Assembly (NCBI RefSeq): GCF_029869215.1
Contig: NZ_JARWPM010000418.1
Coordinates: 1 to 34,832 of the forward strand
Direction: 5' to 3'
DNA from: Nocardia carnea
Lineage (GTDB): Bacteria > Actinomycetota > Actinomycetes > Mycobacteriales > Mycobacteriaceae
Length of the DNA stretch: 34,832 nt
The notes below the pieces were generated by a model. That model saw only the letters and a program-made list of their open reading frames with translations, searched no databases and was not told the origin of the DNA. Below, one piece after another: positions 18,022-25,755 of this stretch; position 1 is the stretch's first letter; every line of letters begins with the position of its first letter. Position numbers and translations under genes: made by a program.

Positions 18022-18867
18022 GTGCGCAGCGTATTCATCACAGGGGCCACCGGCGGTATCGGAGTACCCACCGTCCGGTTGCTGGCCGAGCGCGGATACC
18101 GGGTTTTCGCCGGGGTGCGTGACGCCGACAAGGCGAGGGTTTTCGACGGGCTCGAGCACGTCCTGCCCGTCGTCCTCGAGGTGACAGACGAAGGCTCGGT
18201 TGCCGAGGCCGCGCGGGATATCGGCCGGTTGCTGGGCGGGGACACACTGGACGCGGTGGTGAACAATGCGGGCCTCATCGTGGAGGGCCCGCTGGAATTG
18301 GTCGAGGCCGCGGAACTGGAACGCCAGTTCCGGGTGAACGTTTTCGGCCCGGCGGCGGTGATCCGGGCGTTCCTGCCGCTGCTGCGGGCGAGCCGCGGCC
18401 GGATCGTCAATGTCACGGCGCCGACGGCGCGCCGGGCCATGCCCTACAACGGCCCGATCTCGGCGAGCAAAGCCGCACTGGCGTCACTCAGCGTCGCCTT
18501 GCGCGGGGAGCTTGCGGCCTGGGGAATCAAGGTCGTGATGGTGGAGCCCACGGGTACCGACACCCCGATCTTCGCTCTCGCCGCCGAATCGGCGGACGAG
18601 TCGCGCCGGCGGGCGGACCCGTACGTGGCCGAACTCTATTCGCCGATGATCCGCGCGGTCCGGGACGCCACCGCGCGCCTGTCGCTGGCAGATCCCGAGA
18701 CGATCGCCTCGGTCCTCGTCCGGGCGATCACCGCCAGGCGGCCCCGGACCCGTTACACCGCGGGACGCGGCGCTGCACTGCTCCCGGCAGTGGGCCGCCT
18801 ACCGGACCCGCTCGCCGACGCCGTGGTCGCCCGGGCCCTCGGCCTCGCGAAAGCGACCCCACAATGA
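18022..18867 (+). CDS. short-chain dehydrogenase/reductase lacking catalytic Tyr and Ser
   Basis: 281 residues with a classical SDR Rossmann fold: cofactor motif TGATGGIG (residues 8-14), NNAG (81-84) and the active-site helix ISASKAAL. Classical SDRs have Tyr-x3-Lys preceded by Ser 13 residues earlier. Here Lys150 is kept, but Ile146 (codon ATC) replaces the Tyr and Ala133 stands at the Ser position, with Thr132 next to it. Tyr142 lies one helical turn away and might substitute. The enzyme may therefore be inactive, use different chemistry, or act as an NAD(P) sensor. The GTG start follows GGGAGCG. It is probably controlled by the divergent MmyB-type regulator. Confidence 0.87.
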   Translation: MRSVFITGATGGIGVPTVRLLAERGYRVFAGVRDADKARVFDGLEHVLPVVLEVTDEGSVAEAARDIGRLLGGDTLDAVVNNAGLIVEGPLELVEAAELERQFRVNVFGPAAVIRAFLPLLRASRGRIVNVTAPTARRAMPYNGPISASKAALASLSVALRGELAAWGIKVVMVEPTGTDTPIFALAAESADESRRRADPYVAELYSPMIRAVRDATARLSLADPETIASVLVRAITARRPRTRYTAGRGAALLPAVGRLPDPLADAVVARALGLAKATPQ

Positions 18868-19012
18868 GCCGGTCGGCGTGGTCCCGCACGATCGTCGCGA
18901 CCGGGGCGATCTCCGCCGGGCATGCCGCACCGCTACGGGAGGGAGCCTGGAACCACATCCTCATGGGCCATGATCGTGCGGTCCGAAAGGCCTGCGCGAG
19001 GTCGGCGCGGTG

Positions 19013-20026
19013 TCAGGCCGCCGTGGGGCGGTAGGTGGTCAGCAGTGCCAGTGGGTGGAAACCGGTGCAGCGGCCCGCGCGGTCGAGGAGCGAACCCAGC
19101 CGCTTGGGCGTCTCGAGGGTGATACTGCGGTCCGCGATCATGAGGCCGGGTACCTGCGCTTCGAGCTCGTGCTCCAGCCGCGACAACTCGCTGATCTGCC
19201 GCAGCCACACCGTCATCAGGACGTTGGCGGTTCCGGTGACCTCGCAGCACACGCGGATCTGCGGGAACGAGTCGAGCGCGTCGACGAGCGCGCTGAGGGT
19301 GCGCGGGGTGGCGCGCGCCCAGATATTGGCGGTCACCGGCCAGCCGCTGAGGACATGCGCGACCTCGCAGCGGATGGAGAGGATGCGTTCGGCGACGAGG
19401 TAGGTCAGCCGGCGCCGGACGGCGGCGGCGCTGATCCCGCAGACGTCGGCGAGGTCGACCGCCGAGCGGCGGCCGTCGGCGGCGAGCGCGGCGATCAACG
19501 CCAGATCGTCCGCGTCCGGCTGATGGACCAGCGGACGCGAGGGCGGACGGTATCGGGACAAGGCCGCCTCCTCACCGATGTCCAGCGCGCGCACCCGCCA
19601 GCGTTCGCTTTCCCCGAACACCTGCATCACCACCCGGGTGCGCGTACGGGCGACCAGCGGGGACGCCGCCAGCTGCTGCACCCAGTCACCGAGGGTGTCG
19701 AGATCGAAGGTCATCACGGTGAGCAGCAGGTCGCCGTCGCCGGCGGTGCGCTGGATTGTGGCGACCATTCCGTCCAGGGAGAGCTCCCGCATCAGGTCCG
19801 GTAGGCGCTCGGCCGCCTCGACCTCCACGAAGGCCGTGCACCGCGTATTGAGATAAGCCGGGCCCGGGTAGGTGACGATCCACGCGAGACCGCTGTCCAC
19901 CAACCGCTCCCAGCGCCGGGCGGCGGTCGGCGCGCTCACACCGGCGACATCCCCGACCGCACCCCACGGCGCACGCGGCGCGAACTGCAATGCGTGAACG
20001 ATCCGGAAATCAATATCGTCTGGCAC
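19013..20026 (-). CDS. two-domain Lrp/AsnC-family regulator
   Basis: A regulator of about 337 residues made of two tandem Lrp/AsnC units. Each has an N-terminal helix-turn-helix (IDFRIVHALQFAPRAPWGAVGDVAGVSAPTAAR-like, then DLALIAALAADGRRSAVDLADVCGISAAAVRRRL-like) followed by a RAM-type ligand/dimer domain. Ordinary Lrp proteins have only one unit of about 150 residues. I chose the GTG at 20026 because AAGGA lies 7 bases before it and the protein then begins PDDIDFRIVHAL, as in the family. Upstream ATGs at 20044 and 20062 are open alternatives. It diverges from an opine dehydrogenase-type operon, which it presumably regulates in response to an amino-acid-like ligand. Confidence 0.88.
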   Translation of the reverse strand: MPDDIDFRIVHALQFAPRAPWGAVGDVAGVSAPTAARRWERLVDSGLAWIVTYPGPAYLNTRCTAFVEVEAAERLPDLMRELSLDGMVATIQRTAGDGDLLLTVMTFDLDTLGDWVQQLAASPLVARTRTRVVMQVFGESERWRVRALDIGEEAALSRYRPPSRPLVHQPDADDLALIAALAADGRRSAVDLADVCGISAAAVRRRLTYLVAERILSIRCEVAHVLSGWPVTANIWARATPRTLSALVDALDSFPQIRVCCEVTGTANVLMTVWLRQISELSRLEHELEAQVPGLMIADRSITLETPKRLGSLLDRAGRCTGFHPLALLTTYRPTAA

Positions 20027-20053
20027 GTGACAATCCTTCACCATGGGGCCTTC

Positions 20054-20172
20054 GATCTTCATTTCCGAACATTGCCGGGAAAAGTAGGCGACCGCATCTT
20101 TACCGTTCGATTTCACATATCGGCGGACGCGCGGGCGGCCGGCGGTCGAGGAGGTCAGCGGAAATGAAGATC
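20054..20172. repeat. 14-bp perfect inverted repeat in the AsnC/opine dehydrogenase divergent region
   Basis: GATCTTCATTTCCG (20054-20067) and its exact reverse complement CGGAAATGAAGATC (20159-20172) flank the divergent promoter region. The right copy includes the start codon of the opine dehydrogenase-like gene. The left copy contains the same ATGAAGATC reading toward the regulator. A smaller inverted repeat, TTTCC (20062-20066) / GGAAA (20078-20082), overlaps the left arm. Possible roles are paired Lrp-type sites that allow DNA looping, or an ancient inverted duplication. Confidence 0.6.
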
Positions 20173-21258
20173 ACGGTTATCGGTGGCGGGCACGGCTCCT
20201 ATGCGGCGGTGGCCGATATGAGCGAGAAAGGGCATGACGTCGTCTGGTGGCGGCGTGACCACAATGCTTTCGCACCGCTGCTCGACGCGGGCGAAATCCG
20301 GGTCGACGATCACCGCGGGCAACGCGCGCTGCCGATCGGTTCCGGTATCACGGTCGAAGCCGATCTCGGCCGCGCGGTTTCCGGCGCCCAAGTCGTTCTC
20401 GTGCCGATTCCCGCATTCTCGCACCCCGATCTCGCCGAGCGAATAGCGCCGCATCTGACCGACGGGCAGGTGGTGTATCTGCCGCCGGGCAGCTTCGGTT
20501 CGGTGCTCTTCGCGCGGGCGGCGGCCGCCGCCGGTAATCCGGCCAAGGTGGCCTTCGCCGAGACCGGGACCCTTCCCTACCTCGCCCGTAAGCACGGCGA
20601 CGACCGGGTCGTGGTGAGCGGTTATGCCACGCGGCTGCCGACCGGGGTGCTCCCCGCCCACGACAGCGAGCGCGCGCTGGCGGTGCTGGCGGAGATCTAT
20701 CCGGTCGAGCCGGTGGAGGACGCGCTGAGCGGTGCGTTGATGAACGCGGGCCCGATCATCCACCCGCCGTTGATCCTCATGAACGCCGGGCCGCTGCAGC
20801 ATTTCCCGGCCTGGGATATCCACAACGAGGGCACCCAGGATGCGATCCGCCGGGTCACCACCGCCCTCGACGCCGAACGTATCGCCGTGCGCACCGCGCT
20901 GGGATACGCGGCACCGCATTTCCCCCTCGCGGACCATTACACCGCGGACGGCGACGAATGGATGTACGGCAACGCCGCGCACGAGAAGCTGACCGACAGC
21001 GGCGACTGGCGCGAGAAGATCGACCTGCACACCCACCGGTACATGACCGAGGATGTCGAGATCGGGCTCGCGCTGCTCACCTCGGTGGGCTGCTGGGCGG
21101 GCGTACCGACGCCGGTGGCGAGCGGTCTGCTGGCCGTCGCGGGTGCGATCACCGGCCGGACCGCGGACAGCGGCGGCCGGACACTGGCCGCCCTGGGGTT
21201 GGACGGGCTGGACCGCGACGGCATGAAACAGCTACTGCACGACGGGTTCTCGCGGTGA
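20164..21258 (+). CDS. NAD/NADP octopine/nopaline dehydrogenase-family protein
   Basis: 364 residues of the opine dehydrogenase family, which reversibly joins an amino acid and a 2-oxo acid by NAD(P)H-dependent reduction or oxidises such conjugates. The N-terminal Rossmann motif is IGGGHGSYAAVADM. The C-terminal domain contains NAGPIIHPPLILMNAG, in which His200 corresponds to the catalytic His of octopine dehydrogenase. Start and ribosome-binding site are clear (GAGGAGG at 20149-20155, ATG at 20164). It ends in a GTGA overlap with the next gene. As first gene of a cassette with a second dehydrogenase and a transporter, a catabolic role on an imported N-substituted amino acid or related acid is likely (inference). 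Confidence 0.85.
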   Translation: MKITVIGGGHGSYAAVADMSEKGHDVVWWRRDHNAFAPLLDAGEIRVDDHRGQRALPIGSGITVEADLGRAVSGAQVVLVPIPAFSHPDLAERIAPHLTDGQVVYLPPGSFGSVLFARAAAAAGNPAKVAFAETGTLPYLARKHGDDRVVVSGYATRLPTGVLPAHDSERALAVLAEIYPVEPVEDALSGALMNAGPIIHPPLILMNAGPLQHFPAWDIHNEGTQDAIRRVTTALDAERIAVRTALGYAAPHFPLADHYTADGDEWMYGNAAHEKLTDSGDWREKIDLHTHRYMTEDVEIGLALLTSVGCWAGVPTPVASGLLAVAGAITGRTADSGGRTLAALGLDGLDRDGMKQLLHDGFSR

Positions 21259-22292
21259 CCGCCCCGGTCGCGGTGGCCGGCGCGGGCCGCATGGGACAGG
21301 GCATCGCGGCGGCTCTCGGCTTCGGGAAGGTCGAGGTGACCGTCGTCGACCTCCGGAATCGCGGCGAGGCCACCGAGGCGTATCTCGCGGCGGCCCGGGC
21401 CGAGATCCGGTCCTCGCTGGAGCGGAAGGTACGGCTCGGGCTATTGGCCGAATCCGATCTACCGGAGGTGCTCGGCCGGATCCGGCTGGTGAGCCGGGAC
21501 GCCGCGGCCGGTGCCGTGGCGGAGGCCGGCCTCGTCTTCGAAGCGGTGCCCGAGGTCCTCGAGGTCAAGCGCACGGCCCTGTCGTGGATCGAATCCGCGG
21601 CCGGCCCCGAGACGCCCATTGCCTCGACCACCTCGAGTTTCCTGGTGAGCCGCCTCGCCGAATTCGTCGCGCGCCCGCAGCGGCTGCTCAACGCCCACTG
21701 GCTCAACCCCGCCGACCTGATGCCGCTGGTGGAGGTGAGCCCCGGTGCCGCGACGGCGCCCGCGGTGGTCGAGGCGACCTGCGCACTGTTGTCGGCGGTC
21801 GGCAAGACACCGGTGGTCTGCGCCGCGTCACCGGGCTATATCGTGCCGCGGCTGCAGGCGCTGGTGATGAACGAAGCCGTGCGGATGGTCGAGGAGGGCG
21901 TGGCGAGCGCCGCCGAGATCGACCGGGCCGTCCGGATCGGACTCGGGTCGCGATTCGCCGTACTCGGCCTGCTCGAGTTCATCGACTGGGGCGGCTGCGA
22001 CACCCTGTTCCACGCCTCCAACTATCTGCGCGGCGAACTCGGGGAGCGTTTCGCACCCGCGTCGCTGGTCGAACAGAAGATGGCCGCCGGCCACCGCGAC
22101 GCCACCGGCGACGGCTTCTACGACCTCGCGGATACCGCGCGCGACGACTACCGGGCCCAGCGCATCGCGGATTTCGCGCGGGTGCTCGACGCGACGGGAC
22201 AACTACACAAGTACGACGACCTCCCGCGGCACAACGGCCGAGCCGCCGCGGGAGTTCTCTCGGCACGCCCCACCGGCGGGTCGCAGAACTGA
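21255..22292 (+). CDS. 3-hydroxyacyl-CoA dehydrogenase-family NAD-dependent enzyme
   Basis: 345 residues of the HCDH family, oxidising beta-hydroxy acids or CoA esters with NAD. The N-terminal dinucleotide motif is VAGAGRMGQGIAAAL. The catalytic region includes STTSSFLVSRLAE and NAHWLNPADLMPLVEV, whose His should be the catalytic base. The C-terminal helical domain begins SPGYIVPRLQALVMNEAVRMVEEGVAS. The shorter single-domain form resembles lambda-crystallin/L-gulonate or carnitine dehydrogenases more than FadB, so a free hydroxy acid may be the substrate. The GTG start overlaps the preceding stop, and the MHS transporter follows 13 bases later. Confidence 0.87.
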   Translation: MTAPVAVAGAGRMGQGIAAALGFGKVEVTVVDLRNRGEATEAYLAAARAEIRSSLERKVRLGLLAESDLPEVLGRIRLVSRDAAAGAVAEAGLVFEAVPEVLEVKRTALSWIESAAGPETPIASTTSSFLVSRLAEFVARPQRLLNAHWLNPADLMPLVEVSPGAATAPAVVEATCALLSAVGKTPVVCAASPGYIVPRLQALVMNEAVRMVEEGVASAAEIDRAVRIGLGSRFAVLGLLEFIDWGGCDTLFHASNYLRGELGERFAPASLVEQKMAAGHRDATGDGFYDLADTARDDYRAQRIADFARVLDATGQLHKYDDLPRHNGRAAAGVLSARPTGGSQN

Positions 22293-22305
22293 TGAGGAGA
22301 CGGCT

Positions 22306-23733
22306 GTGACAGCTTTGAATTCACCCGAACTCGCTACCGCGAAAACCCATGAGCGCCCGATGAAATTGGCGGTCGCGTCCGGGGTCGGCACCATCCTCGA
22401 GTTCTACGATTTCGCGATCTACGGCACCGCCACGGCGCTGGTGTTCAACAAGGTGTATTTCGACACCGACGATCCCTGGTTCGGCACCTTCCTCGGTTTC
22501 GCCACCTTCGCCATCGGCTTCGTCATGGCACCGGTCGGCGCGGTGATCTTCGGACACTATGGGGACCGGTTCGGCCGGCGCGCGGCGCTGACCACCGCGT
22601 TCATCCTGATGGGTGGGGCCACCCTGGTCATGGGCCTGGTGCCCGACTCGCGGGCGATCGGGATCGTCGCCCCGCTGATCCTCATCTTCCTGCGGATGCT
22701 GCACGGTATCTCGCGGGGCGGCGAGATCGGCGGCGCGGTGCTGCTGGCGGCCGAGCACGCCCCCGCGCATCGCCGCGGGCTCTACGGATGTTTCGTCACG
22801 CTCGGATCGCCGGTCGGCGCGATCCTGGCGAATACCGCCTTCGCCCTCGTCCTGCTGCTCCCGATGGAGCAGGTGATCGCGTGGGGCTGGCGGATTCCGT
22901 TCCTGGTGGGCGGCGTCGTACTGATCATCGGTATCTGGACCCGGACGCGGATCTCCGAAACACCGGATTTCGCCGACGCGGGTTCGGGCGACGCGGGTTC
23001 CGGCGCGGAGCGGTCCGCGCCACGTGGTCTGGCGGTGCTACGGCAGGATTGGCGTGGGGTGCTGCGCGCCGCGGGGGTGAACATCGGCCAGAACTGCTAC
23101 GCGTTCCTGCTGTTCACCTTCATGCTCTCCTTCCTGACCGAACCCGATCCGGGCCGGGGATTCTCCCGGTCGCAGGTGGTCTGGGGCATCACCCTCGCCC
23201 TCGCCTGCCACGCCGCGACGGTGGTACTCGGCAGCCATCTGTCCGACCGGCTGGGCCGCAAGACGGTGATCGGCTTCGGTATGACGTCGGCCGCGATTTT
23301 CGCCCCGGTGCTGTTCTGGGTCACCGCGCACGGCTCGTTCGTGGCCTGTATCGCGGTGATCTGTATCGGATTCACCCTGACCGGATTCGTGTACGGGCCG
23401 ATGTTCACCATGTTCGCCGAACAGTTCCCGGTGACCCAGCGCTACAGCGGCGTGGGTATCGGTTACCAGGTCGGGGCGGTGGTCGGCGGCGGTATCGCGC
23501 CGATGGTCGCGAACCGGATCGTGAGCGGTACCGGCAGCGTGGTCCCGGTCGGGTTCTACGCCGCGGCGCTCATGCTGATCAGCCTGTTCGCGCTGCTGAA
23601 GGGCAAGGAGACCGCGCCGCTGGCGGCCGGGAAACCGTTCCGCAGCCGGCTCGCCGCGTACGCGGGCACCGGTGAGCGGGCCGAGCGCGGCGGGTTCCCG
23701 GCCGACGCGAAACCGCTGGAGCAGTCCGGCTAG
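22306..23733 (+). CDS. MHS-family (MFS) metabolite:proton symporter
   Basis: 475 residues and about 12 membrane segments, of the metabolite:H+ symporter group that includes ProP, KgtP and ShiA. Group features are the N-terminal ASGVGTILEFYDFAIYG, the loop GHYGDRFGRRAAL between helices 2 and 3, and the second-half counterpart LSDRLGRKTVIGFG. A hydrophilic central loop (about 218-245) holds a short GDAGSG repeat. The GTG start has AGGAGA 7 bases upstream. As last gene of the opine dehydrogenase-like cassette, it probably imports that pathway's organic acid or betaine-like substrate. Confidence 0.9.
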   Translation: MTALNSPELATAKTHERPMKLAVASGVGTILEFYDFAIYGTATALVFNKVYFDTDDPWFGTFLGFATFAIGFVMAPVGAVIFGHYGDRFGRRAALTTAFILMGGATLVMGLVPDSRAIGIVAPLILIFLRMLHGISRGGEIGGAVLLAAEHAPAHRRGLYGCFVTLGSPVGAILANTAFALVLLLPMEQVIAWGWRIPFLVGGVVLIIGIWTRTRISETPDFADAGSGDAGSGAERSAPRGLAVLRQDWRGVLRAAGVNIGQNCYAFLLFTFMLSFLTEPDPGRGFSRSQVVWGITLALACHAATVVLGSHLSDRLGRKTVIGFGMTSAAIFAPVLFWVTAHGSFVACIAVICIGFTLTGFVYGPMFTMFAEQFPVTQRYSGVGIGYQVGAVVGGGIAPMVANRIVSGTGSVVPVGFYAAALMLISLFALLKGKETAPLAAGKPFRSRLAAYAGTGERAERGGFPADAKPLEQSG

Positions 23734-23747
23734 CGGGACGGGAACGC

Positions 23748-23786
23748 CGATGCCGGCCACCCCTCATCACGAAGTGGCCGGCATCG
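23748..23786. terminator. bidirectional terminator hairpin between convergent transporters
   Basis: CGATGCCGGCCAC (23748-23760) and GTGGCCGGCATCG (23774-23786) are a perfect 13-bp inverted repeat with a 13-base loop. It sits between the stop codons of two convergent genes (23733 and 23798). It is symmetrical, so it should serve both strands. Confidence 0.8.
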
Positions 23787-23797
23787 ACGAACCGGTG

Positions 23798-25345
23798 TCA
23801 GGAGGAGACGGTTTCCCGCGCGGGCGGTTCCGCTGTACGACCCGTCAGTGCGCGGATGCGCAGCGAACGGAACTCGGCGGCGGCGGCCGCCGCCTCGGCA
23901 TCCTTCGGCGCGGTGGCGGACGCCACCAGGACGGAGACCAGGAAGGAGATCGGCGCGACCGCCAGCGCCGGATTGGAGAACGGCAGCAGCGAATCCGCGC
24001 CCTGTACGGCGGGGCTGCACACGATCACCGCGATGGAGAGGACCAGGCCGGTCACGATGCCCGAGAGCACGGCCCGCGCCGTCATCCGGCGCCAGTACAG
24101 GGTCAGCAGCAGCGCAGGCAGGTTGGCGCAGGCGGCGATGGACATCCCCAGCGAGGCCAGGAAGGCGACGTTCTGGCGTTGCGCGGCGAAGGCGATGGCG
24201 ACGCCGGCCAGGCAGGTCGCGACGGTGGCGATCCGGGCCGCGCGATGCTGCGCGGTGGGCGATACCTTCCCGTTGCGCAGGACCTGGCCGTACAGGTCGT
24301 GGGCGATGGCACCGGAAGTGGCGATGACCAGCCCCGACAGCGCGGCCAGGATGGTCACGAACGCGACCGCGGCGACGAACGCGAGCAGGACACCGCCGCC
24401 GAGGGTTTCGGCGAGCTGCGCGACGGCGAGGTTACCGCCCTTGTTCTCCGCGGCGATGGCCTCGGGCCCGACCAGCACGGCGGCACCGTAGCCGAGGACG
24501 GGGATCATCAGGTAGAAACCGAAGAAGATCCAGATGGAGGTGTAGGCGGAGGTGCGGGCCTGCTGCGCGTCCGGCACCGTGAGGAACCGGATCATCACAT
24601 GCGGGAGGCCGAGGACGCCGAGCACCAGCCCGACCGTCTGCGACAACTGGTCGAAGGAGGCCGCGTCACCGGAGCGCATCGGGGCGACGTACTGCTGCCC
24701 GAATTCGGCGAGCGCGTCACTGAACGGCCCGAACGGGTTGAAATCGAAGCGCACCAGGACCAGGACGAACAGGATCACCGCGCAGACCAGCAGCAGCCCG
24801 GTTTTGATGATCTGGATCCAGCTGGTCGCCAGCATGCCGCCGACCAGGGTGTAGGCGGTGGTGAGCGCGCCGATGATCAGCACCGCGACCGCGTAGTCCA
24901 GGTCGAACAGCAGCGAGACCAGCAGCGCGGCGCCGACCAACTGTGAGACCAGATAGACCACGCTGATCACCACGGTGCTGACCGCCATCAGCGACCGGAC
25001 GTCCTTACCCGGGAACCGGGTGGCCAGCACATCGGCCAGGGTGAAGCGGCCGAGATTGCGCAGCGGTTCGGCGATGAGCAGCAGCGCCAGCACGAACGCG
25101 ACCGGGACGAACACCGCGAGATAGAAACCGTTGAACCCGGTGAGCGCGATGGCCCCGGTGACCCCGAGGAACGACGCGGCGGAGATGAAATCCCCCGCGA
25201 TGGCGACACCGTTCTGCCGGCCGGTGAGCGCGCCACCGGCGACGTAGTGATCGGCGGCGGATTTGTTCTGCCGGGCGGCCCAGGCGGTGATCAGCAGGGT
25301 CACCACCACGAGGGCGGCGAACAGCGAGGCGGAGACGATGTTCAT
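23798..25345 (-). CDS. sodium:solute symporter (ActP-like)
   Basis: 515 residues with about 13 membrane segments, of the SSS family; closest in style to cation/acetate symporter ActP. The conserved GDFISAASFLGVTG motif lies near residue 50, VGGMLATSWIQIIKTGLL near 170, and SGAIAHDLYGQVL near 360. The ATG at 25345 overlaps the stop of the DUF485 gene (ATGA), and this pairing is typical of ActP-YjcH operons. Substrates in the family include acetate, pyruvate, propionate and other monocarboxylates. Because the pair lies just downstream of the iac-like operon on the same strand, an aryl-acid substrate is possible but not shown. Confidence 0.9.
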   Translation of the reverse strand: MNIVSASLFAALVVVTLLITAWAARQNKSAADHYVAGGALTGRQNGVAIAGDFISAASFLGVTGAIALTGFNGFYLAVFVPVAFVLALLLIAEPLRNLGRFTLADVLATRFPGKDVRSLMAVSTVVISVVYLVSQLVGAALLVSLLFDLDYAVAVLIIGALTTAYTLVGGMLATSWIQIIKTGLLLVCAVILFVLVLVRFDFNPFGPFSDALAEFGQQYVAPMRSGDAASFDQLSQTVGLVLGVLGLPHVMIRFLTVPDAQQARTSAYTSIWIFFGFYLMIPVLGYGAAVLVGPEAIAAENKGGNLAVAQLAETLGGGVLLAFVAAVAFVTILAALSGLVIATSGAIAHDLYGQVLRNGKVSPTAQHRAARIATVATCLAGVAIAFAAQRQNVAFLASLGMSIAACANLPALLLTLYWRRMTARAVLSGIVTGLVLSIAVIVCSPAVQGADSLLPFSNPALAVAPISFLVSVLVASATAPKDAEAAAAAAEFRSLRIRALTGRTAEPPARETVSS

Positions 25346-25641
25346 GCGCGGGCGCCTTCCTGTGCGACGCGGGCCTCGAGCGCGGCGGCCCGGCTCATGT
25401 AGTAGCGGGCCACCACGATCGCCACGGCGAACTGGAAGAAGGCGAAGAGCCAGGCGACGGTGACGCCGCCCGCCACCACCGTGTCCAGCACGGAGGTGAA
25501 ACCGCCCAGTACGGGCAGGGGGAAGAACAGGACGAGTACCACCGCGCTGAGCCGGAACACCAGGCGGGCGCGTTCCCGGGCGAGTTCGTCGAGACCGGAA
25601 TTCCCTTCCGGCGCGGTGGTTTCGGGGTGAGAATGTTCCAT
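25342..25641 (-). CDS. DUF485 membrane protein (YjcH-like)
   Basis: A 99-residue protein with two membrane segments (about 28-52 and 57-80). The RARLVFRLSAVVLVLFFPLP and FAVAIVVARYYMSRA segments are typical of DUF485. Such proteins are encoded immediately before ActP-type symporters, and their stop/start overlaps with it here. They are assumed to assist or regulate the symporter. Confidence 0.88.
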   Translation of the reverse strand: MEHSHPETTAPEGNSGLDELARERARLVFRLSAVVLVLFFPLPVLGGFTSVLDTVVAGGVTVAWLFAFFQFAVAIVVARYYMSRAAALEARVAQEGARA

Positions 25642-25660
25642 GAGACATCGTCTTTCGGCT

Positions 25661-25676
25661 GTGTGATTTACTACAC
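25661..25676 (-). promoter_or_regulatory. candidate promoter/operator of the DUF485-symporter operon
   Basis: An unusually AT-rich patch, GTGTGATTTACTACAC, is bounded by GTGT/ACAC arms. On the minus strand it reads GTGTAGTAAATCACAC, about 20 bases before the ATG. It could be a -10 region overlapped by a repressor site. Support is only the local symmetry and composition. Confidence 0.3.
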
Positions 25677-25709
25677 GCTAAGGCGGCGATGTGAGGTGGA
25701 ACATCGGAA

Positions 25710-25735
25710 GAATTCCCGGTGCGAATACGGAATTC
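25710..25735. terminator. GAATTCC/GGAATTC inverted repeat after iacF
   Basis: GAATTCC (25710-25716) and GGAATTC (25729-25735) form a perfect 7-bp inverted repeat with a 12-base loop, 20 bases after the stop of the reductase gene. It could be a weak terminator of the iac-like operon or an operator for the symporter operon. Confidence 0.35.
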
Positions 25736-25755
25736 CTTTATCCGGGTCCGGCGGC

